Counted from the first letter of the stretch, positions 42,726-52,605 are shown. The stretch is 64,000 nt of DNA from Anodontia alba (GCA_964016985.1 OZ024833.1:59781463-59845462), one strand, 5' to 3'. The notes: a model not told the origin generated them from the sequence alone. A program made the numbers and translations.

Positions 42726-43330
42726 CTCGTCTATTAAGCCCAGAGAGTGGCTTAGATTAAACACTTTGCAGTGATTTTAGTAAAACAAGACCAAAAATGG
42801 CAATACTATATTGAGCGCATTTCACGCAAAAAGGGGCTTATTTCTGAGTGATACATATAAAAAAACAAAGGTACAGAAATCTCCGGGCATGCGTAACGCC
42901 TAACCAGTTTTGCCTTTTGTCTAAAAAAATGGATTCCGCGGGCTTTACTATAAATCATGAAGAGCTCGATCACACGTTGTGCATGCTGATCTTGGTCACC
43001 ACTGTGTGCATATAACAAAAAAAAAACTTTTTGTGCAACATGACCTAAATAAATGCGTGAAAGTTCCCTAGATGAAATTTGTAGGTTAATTTTCGCGGGT
43101 GATCGCGGGATGCATTGCGTAGGCAAGGATTAATATTTTCGTTGGGTTATTCCGCCAATGCGTGGTACAGCGGCTGTTCGGTGGCAGTAAGGTGGCTCAG
43201 CAGATCTTAGCCTTCGGTTTAATCGGACAAGTTCATTAGGAAGCAATGACAATGCAAAATTAGAAGTCCAGTCATCAAGGCAATTTTTGATTTTCAAACT
43301 TCCTACGGAAAGCGTGAGTTGTAACGTGTC
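42726..43330. other. Upstream region of the IL-17-like gene
   Basis: No repeat was clearly recognised. The last 200 bases before the TATA box are the presumed proximal promoter. No transcription factor site is called with confidence. Confidence 0.3.
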
Positions 43331-43340
43331 GTATATAAAA
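43331..43340 (+). promoter_or_regulatory. TATA box of the IL-17-like gene
   Basis: GTATATAAAA lies about 30 bases upstream of a possible start region (ctactaacatag, about 43360-43370) and 32-77 bases before the two candidate ATGs. Fits an inducible TATA promoter. Confidence 0.55.
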
Positions 43341-43371
43341 CAATGTTAATTAGGGCTTCTACTAACATAGA

Positions 43372-43431
43372 ATGTTTAGATTCGGAAGGCGACATACTGA
43401 AAACTTGATTTTTCAAATGAATCCCGTAAAG
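43372..43431 (+). CDS. Candidate first exon of the IL-17-like gene
   Basis: Two in-frame ATGs (43372 and 43417) lead to the donor GTAAGC at 43432. From the second ATG the exon encodes MNPVK; from the first it encodes MFRFGRRHTENLIFQ ahead of that. Joined phase 0 to 45596 it gives MNPVKIFCFFWLVARMETAV, a plausible short signal peptide (basic start, IFCFFWLVA core). The second ATG is preferred because the first would put the hydrophobic core about 20 residues in. Support is the TATA box, the donor, the matching phase and the lack of any ATG in exon 2 before the hydrophobic part. The intron would be 2164 bp. No transcript evidence is available. Confidence 0.5.
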
Positions 43432-43848
43432 GTAAGCTTTATACGTAGTCTATTTTTATTATAAGAAATTATGAAAATGTTTGATCACAGGTGTTCAAGA
43501 AATATCAGCTATAGATCATGATCTGGGCGTTCAGATTTCGAATCTTGCTACAAAGCTAGGATCTGGCATGTCGACGTCTTACCAAACATGTTTCAATCAT
43601 TTCGGGACGATCACAAGGTGGTTACAACAGCCACTTTGCAAAGAGCCACTGCTCCATCCTAAGAAGAAATTCTTACCCCAAGTAGGTCCAAACTGATGCC
43701 GATATCAGCGCTGTTAGGCATGTTTTTAACCCAATTCTGCCGAGTGGACTCTTCTGCCTCAACTTTTTGGACAGGTTCATTTCCTATATAGGGGGTGTCT
43801 GGTTAGGTTTTATTATTGCCATGTTTTGTAGAAATTTCTGAACTTACT

Positions 43849-43903
43849 GCAAACAGTGTAGACCCTGATCGGACATCGCATTCTGCGTCTACACTATTTG
43901 CCA
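43849..43903. repeat. GCAAACAGTGTAGACC hairpin, shortened (in the IL-17 intron)
   Basis: gcaaacagtgtagaccctga, tcggacatcgc and tgcgtctacactatttgcc. Confidence 0.75.
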
Positions 43904-43984
43904 ATGTTTTCTATAGCTTAAATGAGTTGAAATAATTCGAATTGTAATAGATATTTACTCAGTTCCTGTTATTCAGTTCCTGTT

Positions 43985-44034
43985 ATTCATCAATTTATTT
44001 ATTAATTTATTTATTTATTTATTTATTTATTTAC

Positions 44035-44069
<35 letters not shown>

Positions 44070-44078
44070 TTCATATTT
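43985..44078. repeat. (TTTA)n microsatellite in the IL-17 intron
   Basis: About 22 TTTA units with few interruptions. Confidence 0.93.
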
Positions 44079-44639
44079 TTACTTATTGTGGATTTAAAAA
44101 AAATGAACAGATTAATTTATTGGTTTATTGTTCAAGAATTCTTCAACATTTGAACGGTGGGTCTTGTTTGTTTGGCTCGAAACCATGCCATTAACTGACC
44201 AGGGCTTCCACTAAAGAAAGTCTGGGAGTAAAGGGCTTCCTAAATTCTTCACCAAACTCCCAAACTTCTTGAAGCAAGTAGGAGACGCGCGGGGAGGGTG
44301 GGGCACGTCTGCAGACACCGGTGACGAGACTGCTTATCTGACAGTGATTCTGAATATCTTATAGTTCATAATATGCCGGTCTGATTTTAATTGTAGATTT
44401 CTGAGCCAAAAAAAAAATATAGAAAAGTAATTAATATTTAAAATCCTAACGAATGGTTAAACTTTGTGTAAAAATACTAAAAAAATGATTACTATACTAA
44501 AAATATAGACGCAAACGCACATATGGCCACGATCTTGCTTGTTGGTTTTGGCGACTATGAACCAGACCACCCAGTGATACATGTACATTGTATCACTGTC
44601 CCTATATTTCAGCCATGTTCGCGGCGATATTGCCGAATA

Positions 44640-44918
44640 CATTACGAAAACATGCCTATTCAAATAGATTGAACATTTTACCTCGAAAAACTGAAAATTT
44701 TCAGATAAAAATACTCTGATATTTTTCATATTTCTGCTCAAAACATAGATTGTGGGTACTCGTTAGAACCGCCTCGGAGAGGCGGTTCTAACGAGTACCC
44801 ACAATCTATGTTTTAAGCAGAAATAATAAAAATAATGTATACCCCTGTAAACCCCAGTTTTACTATATAAAAGTGGGATTTAAGGGGGTCAACATTATAT
44901 AGTTATGTTTTCGTGATG
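44640..44918 (-). mobile_element. Palindromic MITE copy 12 (in the IL-17 intron)
   Basis: CATTACGAAAACATGCCTAT at left, TATAGTTATGTTTTCGTGATG-like right end. Palindrome centre ccgcctcggagaggcgg. Confidence 0.92.
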
Positions 44919-45035
44919 CCTCACGTATAAGCCATATTTAATCACGCTTATCTCTAATACGGATCTTGGGTGACAGTAACTATGCTTCGATCTTTAACAA
45001 GGCATGTAAAAATTAACTGCTTTAAAAATCAAACA

Positions 45036-45490
45036 AGAGATGTGTACAAAGTGCACAAATAGCCCGCCCCCTAGCCCAACCCCAAGGCATGACCCAGGGA
45101 CAACTTAGCATAGAGATGAAGTTTTAGGTCTGGGTAAGTAGCATACAAAATTTCAACTTACTAGCCTAAAAGATACATTTGTACCCAAGTTATGACCTCC
45201 AAAAGAAACGCAGTCATAAATGTGAATGTAAACTTGAATGTAAACTTAAACATTTGTAAAAATTGTGTACACTTTTACCCCTAGTCCCACCCCAGGGCAT
45301 GACCTAAGGGCAAAACTAGCACAAAGTTGAAGGTTTAGGTCTGGGTAAGAAGCATACCAAATTTCAACTTCCTAGCGTAAAAGGTACCGAAGTAATGACC
45401 TCCAAGAGAAATGTGACATACGCACGTATGCACGTACAGACGTAACGTCAAGCCGAAACACTATGTCCCCACCACTGCCTTCGCAGTCCG
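45036..45490. repeat. 'aacaagagatgtg' dispersed repeat with two internal units
   Basis: acaagagatgtgtacaaagt, then gccccctagcccaaccccaa, ggcatgaccc and aggtctgggtaagtagcata. The second half repeats it as cccctagtcccaccccaggg, aggtctgggtaagaagcata. It ends in cgcacgtatgcacgtacaga and aacactatgtccccaccact. Confidence 0.6.
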
Positions 45491-45595
45491 CCTGAATAAA
45501 ATTAAGAAATAACATTACTGGCAAAATTATGTTTAGCTTAAATTAATCTAACGTGTTTGTTGAATTTTAAGGAACGTCTAATTTTGATTTTTCAG

Positions 45596-46048
45596 ATATT
45601 TTGTTTCTTCTGGCTTGTGGCGCGTATGGAAACGGCCGTTCTGCCCACGTGTAGGGAGCCATTCAATTTGAAAGCTGAGCTAGAAAATTTACAGAATGAT
45701 ATTCTACGATTACATTCGAATGGAACCGCAACGTTCAGTATTATCCCGAAATACAATACCCTGGAAAATCTTTACCCGTTGACTTCCAATGTTAAAAAAC
45801 AACGAATATACGGAGTGTCAAAGTGTAGCCAACAGTACCGCACCCTTGGGAGGAGATTTCTAAATTTCAAGTCCACGTGTCCGTGGTACATGTATTTGGA
45901 ATATGACATAGACAGATTACCCCAGACCATGGTGAAGGCTGAATGCACGTGCGAAGACTGCTTGAGTAGACATTCCGGAAAGTGTGAGAAAGTAAACTCT
46001 TACGTACCTGTTATACGGCGAACATGCATTGATGGTAAATATAGGTAG
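45596..46048 (+). CDS. IL17: Interleukin-17-like cytokine, main exon up to an in-frame TAG
   Basis: An acceptor (attttgatttttcag) precedes 45596. The frame runs 150 codons to TAG at 46046-46048. IL-17 features in order: cysteine-poor N-terminal part (LENLQNDILRL..NGTATF with an N-glycosylation site), then GVSKCSQQYRTLGRRF, CPWYMYLEYDIDRLPQTMVK, AECTCEDCLS, CEKVNSYVPVIRRTCIDG. The C-P-W, D-x2-R-x-P and A-x-C-x-C elements are the family's cystine-knot signature. IL-17s are secreted dimeric immune cytokines signalling through IL-17 receptors, Act1 and TRAFs; they are expanded in bivalves. The frame ends KYR-stop, earlier than expected, since the final GCTC strand follows after the stop (46049-46126). 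Confidence 0.9.
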   Translation: MFCFFWLVARMETAVLPTCREPFNLKAELENLQNDILRLHSNGTATFSIIPKYNTLENLYPLTSNVKKQRIYGVSKCSQQYRTLGRRFLNFKSTCPWYMYLEYDIDRLPQTMVKAECTCEDCLSRHSGKCEKVNSYVPVIRRTCIDGKYR

Positions 46049-46126
46049 TTTGTTTCCATGGAAGAGGTGCCAGTCGGCTGCACCTGTAAGCGAAATATAC
46101 ATAAGGACCATGTACAAAACGATTAA
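46049..46126 (+). pseudogene. IL17: IL-17 C-terminal segment after the in-frame TAG
   Basis: In the same frame as the preceding exon, the 25 codons after TAG read FVSMEEVPVGCTCKRN, then IHKDHVQND and TAA at 46124-46126. E-x-VPVGCTC is the conserved last strand of invertebrate IL-17s, carrying two knot cysteines. The stop therefore cuts an otherwise intact protein. It may be a null mutation, a polymorphism or assembly error, or readthrough. A splice around the TAG is not evident, since no usable donor and acceptor pair flanks it. Confidence 0.8.
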
Positions 46127-46171
46127 AAATACACTCCAGATTTATCCTAAATTTTAGACAGACAGACCTGG

Positions 46172-46240
46172 GCAAACAGCGTTGACCCTGATCAGACGCC
46201 GCAAAACGCGGCGTCTGATCAGGGTCTACACTGTTTGCCA
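46172..46240. repeat. GCAAACAGTGTAGACC hairpin
   Basis: gggcaaacagcgttgaccct, gatcagacgccgcaaaacgc and ggcgtctgatcagggtctac, actgtttgcc. Only 46 bases after the IL-17 TAA, so it may lie in the 3' UTR. Confidence 0.88.
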
Positions 46241-46559
46241 CTCGTCCAGCAGTTTAGACCCATCAACAGGTAAGAAAACGAACTTGTTCAAATTGTAAGA
46301 TAAGTATGATAAGAAGTGAAGGTGTCCGAATACTCGGAAGAAATACGGTAGAACATTGGCGCCGCCGCAGGAAAGTACAGTTCAAAATTCCGCGGCGGCG
46401 CGCGTGAGACAGCTGAGCACCACAACTGACTATAGTACGTGTACACTACATTATTTTTCGTATACGAGCCTCAAAAACCCAAGACAGTCCTCGCATGCGC
46501 TTTAAGAATTAATGGAATAATCCATAAAACTTAAACCCTATAGTCTCACCATTACGGAA

Positions 46560-46805
46560 GTAAGGTTAGACTGGCTCCAGTCTCCAGCGACTAAATGTTT
46601 GATACCTCTCTAAAATAAAATCAAAATAATATCATGACTATAAAGCTGGTCACTAGTGACTAGCCTTTATTGTCATGATATTATTTTGGTTTTATTTTAA
46701 ATCAAAATAATATCATGACTATAAAGGCTGGTCACTGACCAGTGACCAGCCTTTATAAGTGCGTCCAACCCGAACCGCGAAGCGGTTCGGCGTGCAGACG
46801 CACTA
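46560..46805. repeat. Stacked palindromes: aatcaaaataatatcatgac and a GTGCGTC hairpin
   Basis: The arm atcaaaataatatcatgact and its mirror tcatgatattattttggttt appear as arm, mirror, arm again, each with ggtcact-type centres. A separate hairpin follows (gtgcgtccaacccgaaccgc with gcggttcggcgtgcagacgc). Confidence 0.75.
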
Positions 46806-47784
46806 TTTTAGACTAACTATGTGACCAGTGATGTGTGTGACCAAAGCTGTGATGGTCCACAAACGCTTGGATAGTTCGGTGCTTATCCTGAAAAACAATA
46901 AGCGTTCCCTGATTTGGCAATGGCTATTGACTCGGCAGCCGTGCCGATAATAGCAACAAAACAGCCATTAACGCCAAGTAGTCCAATTGCAAGGGGTTGA
47001 ATCACGAGATATGACGTCAGCCTACAAAATCTGCGATCTCCGCCATTTTGAATTTTGTCTCCACTTCGAATTTTATTTCTATCCATTCTCCGTCTATTTA
47101 CAAACAAAGCATGATTCGTTTAGTGCATAAGGTACACTTTGATGTAGATTTTTAGATAACATGTAGACTTAACGCTCTTTTCACGTGATAATCTGTAAAA
47201 ACTTTGACACAATAATGTGTTTGTTCGACTGGTTCGTAAGTTGTTGTTATTTTTAATGATTTTTTACCCTGCTTTTCATAGTATGTAGACTCGCAAAAAA
47301 AAAGAAAGAAAAGAAAAACAAGATCAAAAAGAAACAAAGACAAAAACGCACAAACAGTCAAACATCTTTAGGAAAAATCCTGAAGCAGTAAAATGGATTT
47401 CAGGTAAGCGCACGAAAGTGTATTGTCGTTGTACCTGCCATCGGCATACACTAGTTTTCAGTATTCGGAAAGCAGGGCCCCCGCCCATCGGGGCCCGCGA
47501 AATAGATGGGCTGCCTAAAGCCTCCATGGCAGAGCTGCTAGTAACTAAGCAGGATCCGAAATCATGTGATCGGGTCGGGTAAAAGTCCCACAAATTTGGA
47601 GGCAATGTCTCTAAATTACATGTACTGAAATATTGTTGACTTGGACGTTATATCGCAATTCATGCAGTGGATTCAGAAGTCAAGCGTGGTCTGAAATCAA
47701 ATTCAGTTAGGTCTGGCCAACCCACCTGTGAAGCATGTGATGATAATTTGGACGCACGGATATAGGTAGCGCCTATTAAATTCA
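46806..47784. other. Unassigned sequence
   Basis: Open stretches on the minus strand (46883-47107, 47324-47605) have no recognised domain. No splice-supported exon was found. Confidence 0.35.
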
Positions 47785-47885
47785 TATTAGTCATGATATT
47801 ATTTTGGTTTTATTCTTATGGCTTATCAAACGGGATTGTTAGGGAAAAAAAATATCACTGCAAACTGTGGCCAGTCTAAAGTAAG
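47785..47885. repeat. Dispersed repeat with tcatgatattattttggttt
   Basis: Same block as at 26088 and 46560, ending gtggccagtctaaagtaag. Confidence 0.5.
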
Positions 47886-47944
47886 TTATTAACTATTTCC
47901 TGAACATATGGCCCGAGGCACAGCATTTCCTGCAATACTCTGTG

Positions 47945-48075
47945 TGCGTCCAGAGTCAGTCTTCGCAGTCCGCATGATGACGCTTTAGACCCTTGGCTAC
48001 AAACAGTGTGAGTGTCCTGTGATCAGACGACGCGAATATGCAGGCTGATCTGAATCTTCACAGAGCACATATGCA
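47945..48075. repeat. Decayed GCGCCCAGCGAAGACTC-type hairpins
   Basis: gtgcgtccagagtcagtctt, gtgtcctgtgatcagacgac and gcaggctgatctgaatcttc. Confidence 0.55.
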
Positions 48076-48254
48076 ATATTGTAGGAACTGCTGGGTACCT
48101 GCTGATATGAAAGGAAATCCTGGGAAACGCTGGTCGGCTGGAGTAGTTCATCAACATTTATCATATTTCTTGAAAGAATCGGTCATTTGAAGTTTCATCA
48201 TTTACGGCATAATTTTATACTTTCTGTATTTTTTTTTTTTTTTTTTAACCTCGA

Positions 48255-48410
48255 TCTGTGCGAATTCAGCAGACGACAGTTATATTTGTCAGAAAATATG
48301 GTTTTGACATTCACGCAAATTTGCTATATTTACATAGAATGTTGAATTCTATTTTTCGGACAAAAATAAGAAACTATGATTTGAAAATGTCATCTGCTGA
48401 AATTTTTACC
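48255..48410. repeat. CAGCAGACGACAT-type palindromic element
   Basis: attcagcagacgacagttat, gttttgacattcacgcaaat and the mirror gaaaatgtcatctgctgaaa. Confidence 0.7.
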
Positions 48411-48414
48411 TACC

Positions 48415-48570
48415 ATACAGGGAAAGGGGAAGGGATACAATTACAAGGGGGTAACTCTGTCCAAACGGTTTTTGCTTCCTTTCAAAAATAGGGGTCTGAT
48501 CTAAAAGGAAAGAATTTGCTCCCCGTGGGAGCAAATTCTTTCCTTTTCGAGAAGACCCCTTTCCAGAGGG
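48415..48570. repeat. Palindrome: aaaaggaaagaatttgctcc
   Basis: ggggtctgatctaaaaggaa, agaatttgctcccc and its mirror ggagcaaattctttcctttt, agacccctttcc. Confidence 0.75.
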
Positions 48571-48942
48571 TCTTAACAGGAATTCAGAGAAATCTTGCTT
48601 TTACAAAATCGCGGAAGTCTACTAGTTAGATTATTCAATCATCTTAAAGCATTAACCACATAACAAAAAGTAGTTCCCTTGATGCACCAAGTGAAAAAAA
48701 GGCATATGATAAAATGGTGTTTTTTTTTGTTTTTTTTTTTGTTGTTGTTTTTCCAAAAAACAGGGCCTGACAAACAGGTATAGTCGTATTTTTCCCAGAA
48801 AAAGGTTTCATAGTCCTGTTTTCTGCGGGCGGGAGGGTGGGCGGGAAAGGGGAGTTATCACCAATTTGCCGTGTGCTAATTCTGTCCAGAGAGCGCTAAA
48901 GGTTATTTTTTTATCTAAATATTAAACCTCAATAATATGTGA

Positions 48943-49131
48943 TAACTTGGCGTTTTACGTCCCTTTCAATATACTCAAGTCATATCGAGACGATGGAAGG
49001 ATGATCACGAAAGGCTCTGTGCAATTAAGCGCCGTACGGTCATGAGCTGAATTCCGCGTCTAGCGGGATTCGAACCCGGGTCCTCGTGATCCGGTCCGGA
49101 CCGCAAACCACTCGGCCACCCGGACGCTTTC
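48943..49131 (-). mobile_element. tRNA-derived SINE family 2, copy 2
   Basis: Minus-strand head agcgtccgggtggccgagtg, B box gggttcgaatcccgc. Body gctcatgaccgtacggcgct and end agggacgtaaaacgcc. Confidence 0.87.
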
Positions 49132-49394
49132 CCTATATGTGAATATATGCTTTATATTGTTTCTCGTATATTGTTTCTATATTTTGTTTTCATTTATTTT
49201 ATTTCAATTTGTATGATAAGTCCATATCTACATATACGTATATGAGCTATTTTTTAACCAATATTAAACTGATAACTCTCCCTTTTTACAATTAACCCAT
49301 CCGAATTTTCAAATAAATTTTTACAAATGATAAGTGTTTTACTTGTGCTGAAAGTATTGGAGCCGTAACATCAGAAAACGTACCTTCGGACATG

Positions 49395-49455
49395 TGCGCC
49401 CAGCGAAGATTCAGATCAGCCTACGCATCCGCACAGTTTGATCAGAGATTTTGCT
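49395..49455. repeat. GCGCCCAGCGAAGACTC-type hairpin, decayed
   Basis: gcgcccagcgaagattcaga with gtttgatcagagattttgct. Confidence 0.65.
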
Positions 49456-49504
49456 TAACGCTATGTGGAGAGCCAAGACTTTAGTGCCCAGTCTTTCTTC
49501 AGTC

Positions 49505-49798
49505 CATCACGAAAACATACCTATATAATTTTGAACCCCCCCCCCCCCAACCCCTTTAAAATCCACTTTTATACAGTAAAACTGGGTTATACAGAGGTAT
49601 ACATTATTTTTCTTATTTCTGCTCAAAAACATTGATTGTGGGTACTCGTTAGAACCGCCTCGCCAAGGCGGTTCTAACGAGTACCCACAATCTATATTTT
49701 GAGCAGAAATATGAAAAATATCAGATATTTTATCTGAAAACTTTCAGTTTTTGATGGTAAAATTTTCAATATATTTGAACAGGCGTGTTTTCGGAATG
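49505..49798 (+). mobile_element. Palindromic MITE copy 13 (first duplicated copy)
   Basis: CATCACGAAAACATACCTAT at left, ACAGGCGTGTTTTCGGAATG at right. The C-rich tract near the left end is expanded to about 12 C. Palindrome centre gcctcgccaaggc carries one C/A mismatch. Confidence 0.92.
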
Positions 49799-49844
49799 CG
49801 GACAGTAGATATGGATGGCTTTAGTGCCCAGTCTTTCTTCAGTC

Positions 49845-50142
49845 CATCACGAAAACATACCTATATAATTTTGAACCCCCCCCCCCCCCACCAACCCCCT
49901 TAAAATCCACTTTTATACAGTAAAACTAGGTTATACAGAGGTATACATTATTTTTCTTATTTCTGCTCAAAAACATTGATTGTGGGTACTCGTTAGAACC
50001 GCCTCGCCAAGGCGGTTCTAACGAGTACCCACAATCTATGTTTTGAGCAGAAATATGAAAAATATCAGATATTTTATCTGAAAACTTTCAGTTTTTGATG
50101 GTAAAATTTTCAATATATTTGAACAGGCGTGTTTTCGGAATG
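49845..50142 (+). mobile_element. Palindromic MITE copy 14 (second duplicated copy)
   Basis: As copy 13, with a slightly longer C tract (cccccccccccccaccaac) and the same C/A mismatch in the palindrome. Confidence 0.92.
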
Positions 50143-50266
50143 TGGACAGTAGATATGGATGGCAAGCTGTGTCCATATGTCAGCAGGTACATTTTCTCAC
50201 GTTGTGGGCCCGTTTGAATTTGTACCCGACAGTGTGACTGTCATCTTTTAAGCGAGTATCGGATTA

Positions 50267-50601
50267 CAGTCGACTCTCGTTATCTCGACTTGGCTTATCT
50301 CGAATTACCGCTTATCTCGAAGTGAAAATCTGGTCCCTGTCTTAGCATGAAAATCTAACAACAGGTAACAAAATATCGTGGAAAGGAGGAGAAATTTGTC
50401 CTCTTTTCCACAATATTTTCAAAATATCTCTAACTTCAGGGGTCAAATTACATATTCATCCGTTAAATGTGGTTGTTCAATTTATTTATTTTTCATTTAT
50501 TTATATATTTTTTTCAATTCTGCAAATCTGTTATGTCGAGGTACGGATATCTTGAAGTATTTTCAGAGTCCCTTGGACTTCGAGATAACGAGAGTCAAAT
50601 G
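50267..50601. mobile_element. pogo/Tigger-like MITE (CAGTCGACTCTCGTTATCTC), full length
   Basis: CAGTCGACTCTCGTTATCTC at left, GATAACGAGAGTCAAATG at right. The internal palindrome is partly deleted (gtggaaaggaggagaaattt). Confidence 0.82.
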
Positions 50602-50884
50602 TATTTTAGTATGTAATTGTATTACCGTACATGTATTTGCCATAAATATTGGGACACCAAAACTCCTATTAGATTTGCCCCACTGTGCTTTCGAAATCCT
50701 CCGGAAAGACACTTTTTATTCGGCGTTTTATTCCGAATGGAAAAATTGATTAGTGATTGACAATATCATAAACCATTTGTCATGCCTGTTCCTGGGCTTA
50801 GTTTTCAAATATTTACCGCAAAATTAATTTTATGGTCAATGATGGATTTGACCTATGCAATTTCTATAGGAAACTGGATTTTAG

Positions 50885-50921
<37 letters not shown>

Positions 50922-50972
50922 TATTTTTTGCTTTTCTTCACTTATGTTAAATTATTGATGTTCCATAACAAT
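50602..50972. other. Unassigned, with a poly(T) tract
   Basis: Poly(T) of about 31 at 50887-50918. Nothing else recognised. Confidence 0.4.
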
Positions 50973-51254
50973 CATTACGAAAACTTGCCTATTCAAATAT
51001 ACTGATAATTTCACCTCCAAATAAACTGAAAATTTTCAGATAAAAAACTATATATATTTTTCATATTTCTGCTCAAAACATAGATTGTGGGTACTCGTTA
51101 GAACCGCCTTGCCAAGGCGGTTCTAACGAGTACCCACAATCTATGTTTTTCAGCAGAAATAAGAAAAAGAATGTATACCCCTGTAAACCCCAGTTTTACT
51201 GTATAAAAGTGGGGTTTAAGGGGGTCAATTTTATATAGGCATGTTTTTGTGATG
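50973..51254 (-). mobile_element. Palindromic MITE copy 15, compensated palindrome
   Basis: CATTACGAAAACTTGCCTAT at left, ATAGGCATGTTTTTGTGATG at right. Palindrome centre gccttgccaaggc: the usual C-G pair has become T-A. Confidence 0.92.
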
Positions 51255-51452
51255 ATTGCGAAAATTTCAGTAAGTTTGAAAAAGTGAACTTGTTTAAAAT
51301 CAGTATCCAACTACCGACCCTATCGATTCTTTTAATATTTTGCAGCCATTTTACTATGGGAAAAAAATGAAAAGATTCGATTAAAAAAAAAAAACAACAA
51401 CAAAAATAAAAAACAATGACTAGAATAAAAACTTTTTGTGCATAAAAAAGAC

Positions 51453-51649
51453 CATTACGAAAACACGCCTATTCAAATATATTGAAAATTTCACCACGTA
51501 AAACTGAAAGGTGTCAGAAAAAAAAATCTGCAATCTATGTCTTTGAGCAGAAACAAGAAAAATAATGTATGCCCCTGTAAACCCCAGTTTTACCACATAA
51601 AAAGTGGGGTTTAAGGGGGTCAAAATTATATATGTTTGTTTTCGTGATG
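51453..51649 (-). mobile_element. Palindromic MITE copy 16, one arm and centre deleted
   Basis: Both terminal repeats and both flanking regions are present (CATTACGAAAACACGCCTAT ... TTCGTGATG). Only gcaatctatgtctttgagca of the palindrome remains, so it is about 80 bp shorter. Confidence 0.9.
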
Positions 51650-51914
51650 TTTCTAAAAGATATAGAAAAGAGAGGAACATTCGAACAACCACCTGATGAT
51701 GTGTCTTCTTTTTTAAAAAAAATTGTTAGATGAGAGACAAACAGTGTAGCTACCTTTTTTTTCATGTCTCATCTCATTTTAGCTACATCGTTTTTGTTTC
51801 TTTATTGCCCATGCCCGCGGGTGTAATATTTACCATTGCTCCGGAAGCACTTTATGAAAGGTCATGGACTGGTCCAATGCTTTTTTGCATGGACTGCTCA
51901 ACGTAATTATAACC

Positions 51915-51996
51915 AAGCATAAGCTTTCACAAAAAAAGCTTGGTCTATGTTTAGCACACGTGTGCTAAGCGTGTATCAAGCTTATTGTGAAAGCAA
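51915..51996. repeat. Palindrome: ataagctttcacaaaaaaag
   Basis: cataagctttcacaaaaaaa, gcttggtctatgtttagcac and its mirror gtgctaagcgtgtatcaagc, ttattgtgaaagc. Confidence 0.75.
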
Positions 51997-52019
51997 ATAC
52001 TTGTTATTGATTAGTTTCT

Positions 52020-52130
52020 CAAAGGAAAAAAAAAATAGGATCAAACCCTGTTTTCTGGGGAAATTAAGAAAAATAGTTCAAAATGTCGTCTGCTAATGTT
52101 TTCCCAGCATGCTAAGTGTTAAATCAATGA
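52020..52130. repeat. CAGCAGACGACAT-type element, half
   Basis: ggatcaaaccctgttttctg, aaaatgtcgtctgctaatg and cccagcatgctaagtgttaa form one arm only. Confidence 0.6.
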
Positions 52131-52289
52131 ATGCTTACTCTGTCAAACTTGAAAAACATAAGGACCATGATGGTCCTATATCGCTTACCTGAGCTAACAG
52201 GTTTGCATTTTTAAATATTGAAGTTTCACATGAGTAGATTGCTTTAAGAATTTTGCATAGAATTTTCAATATTTTTATCCTATTTTTTT

Positions 52290-52605
52290 TTTTTTTTTTT
52301 TTTGGTTTGGTTTGGAGTTAAACGACCCAGTCAACACTATAAAGGTTATGTCGAGTGGTCAGTTTGCCCAACCACACTTTTCCTAATCAGATTTAGTCTT
52401 GTAAGCGGTTACTCAGTACTTTATGCACAGTCTTTCGCCAGAAACTGACAACTGTCCTTCTTGAATCAGCGGAAGGGAGCAAATGGCTGTAGAAAATATT
52501 TCATGATTAATCTCCAGAAAGAATGATGCTGGACCCTGCGTGGATCGAACCCGCGACCTCCTGATTACCAGTCTAACGTACATCTGACTGAGCCGCCAAT
52601 GCCAC
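52290..52605 (-). mobile_element. tRNA-derived SINE family 1, near full length
   Basis: Minus-strand head ggcattggcggctcagtcag, B box cgggttcgatccacgc, body as at 33172. It starts on the plus strand after a T-run and ggtttggtttggagttaaac. Confidence 0.88.

Larger units (their letters stand above)
49481..50160. repeat. Tandem duplication of a 340 bp unit carrying a MITE
   Basis: ttagtgcccagtctttcttc starts at 49481 and 49821, and gacagtagatatggatggc ends each unit. Between the units the differences are mainly the C-run length and a few bases. Confidence 0.93.

Noticed and set aside
43481..43696. 71-codon plus-strand open frame just after IL-17 exon 1
   Set aside because: It lies inside the predicted intron, has no splice support and shows no IL-17 features.
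46011..46241. Minus-strand open frame (MANSVDPDQTPR...) overlapping the IL-17 end
   Set aside because: It translates the GCAAACAGTGTAGACC hairpin, which gives the same peptide wherever the element occurs.
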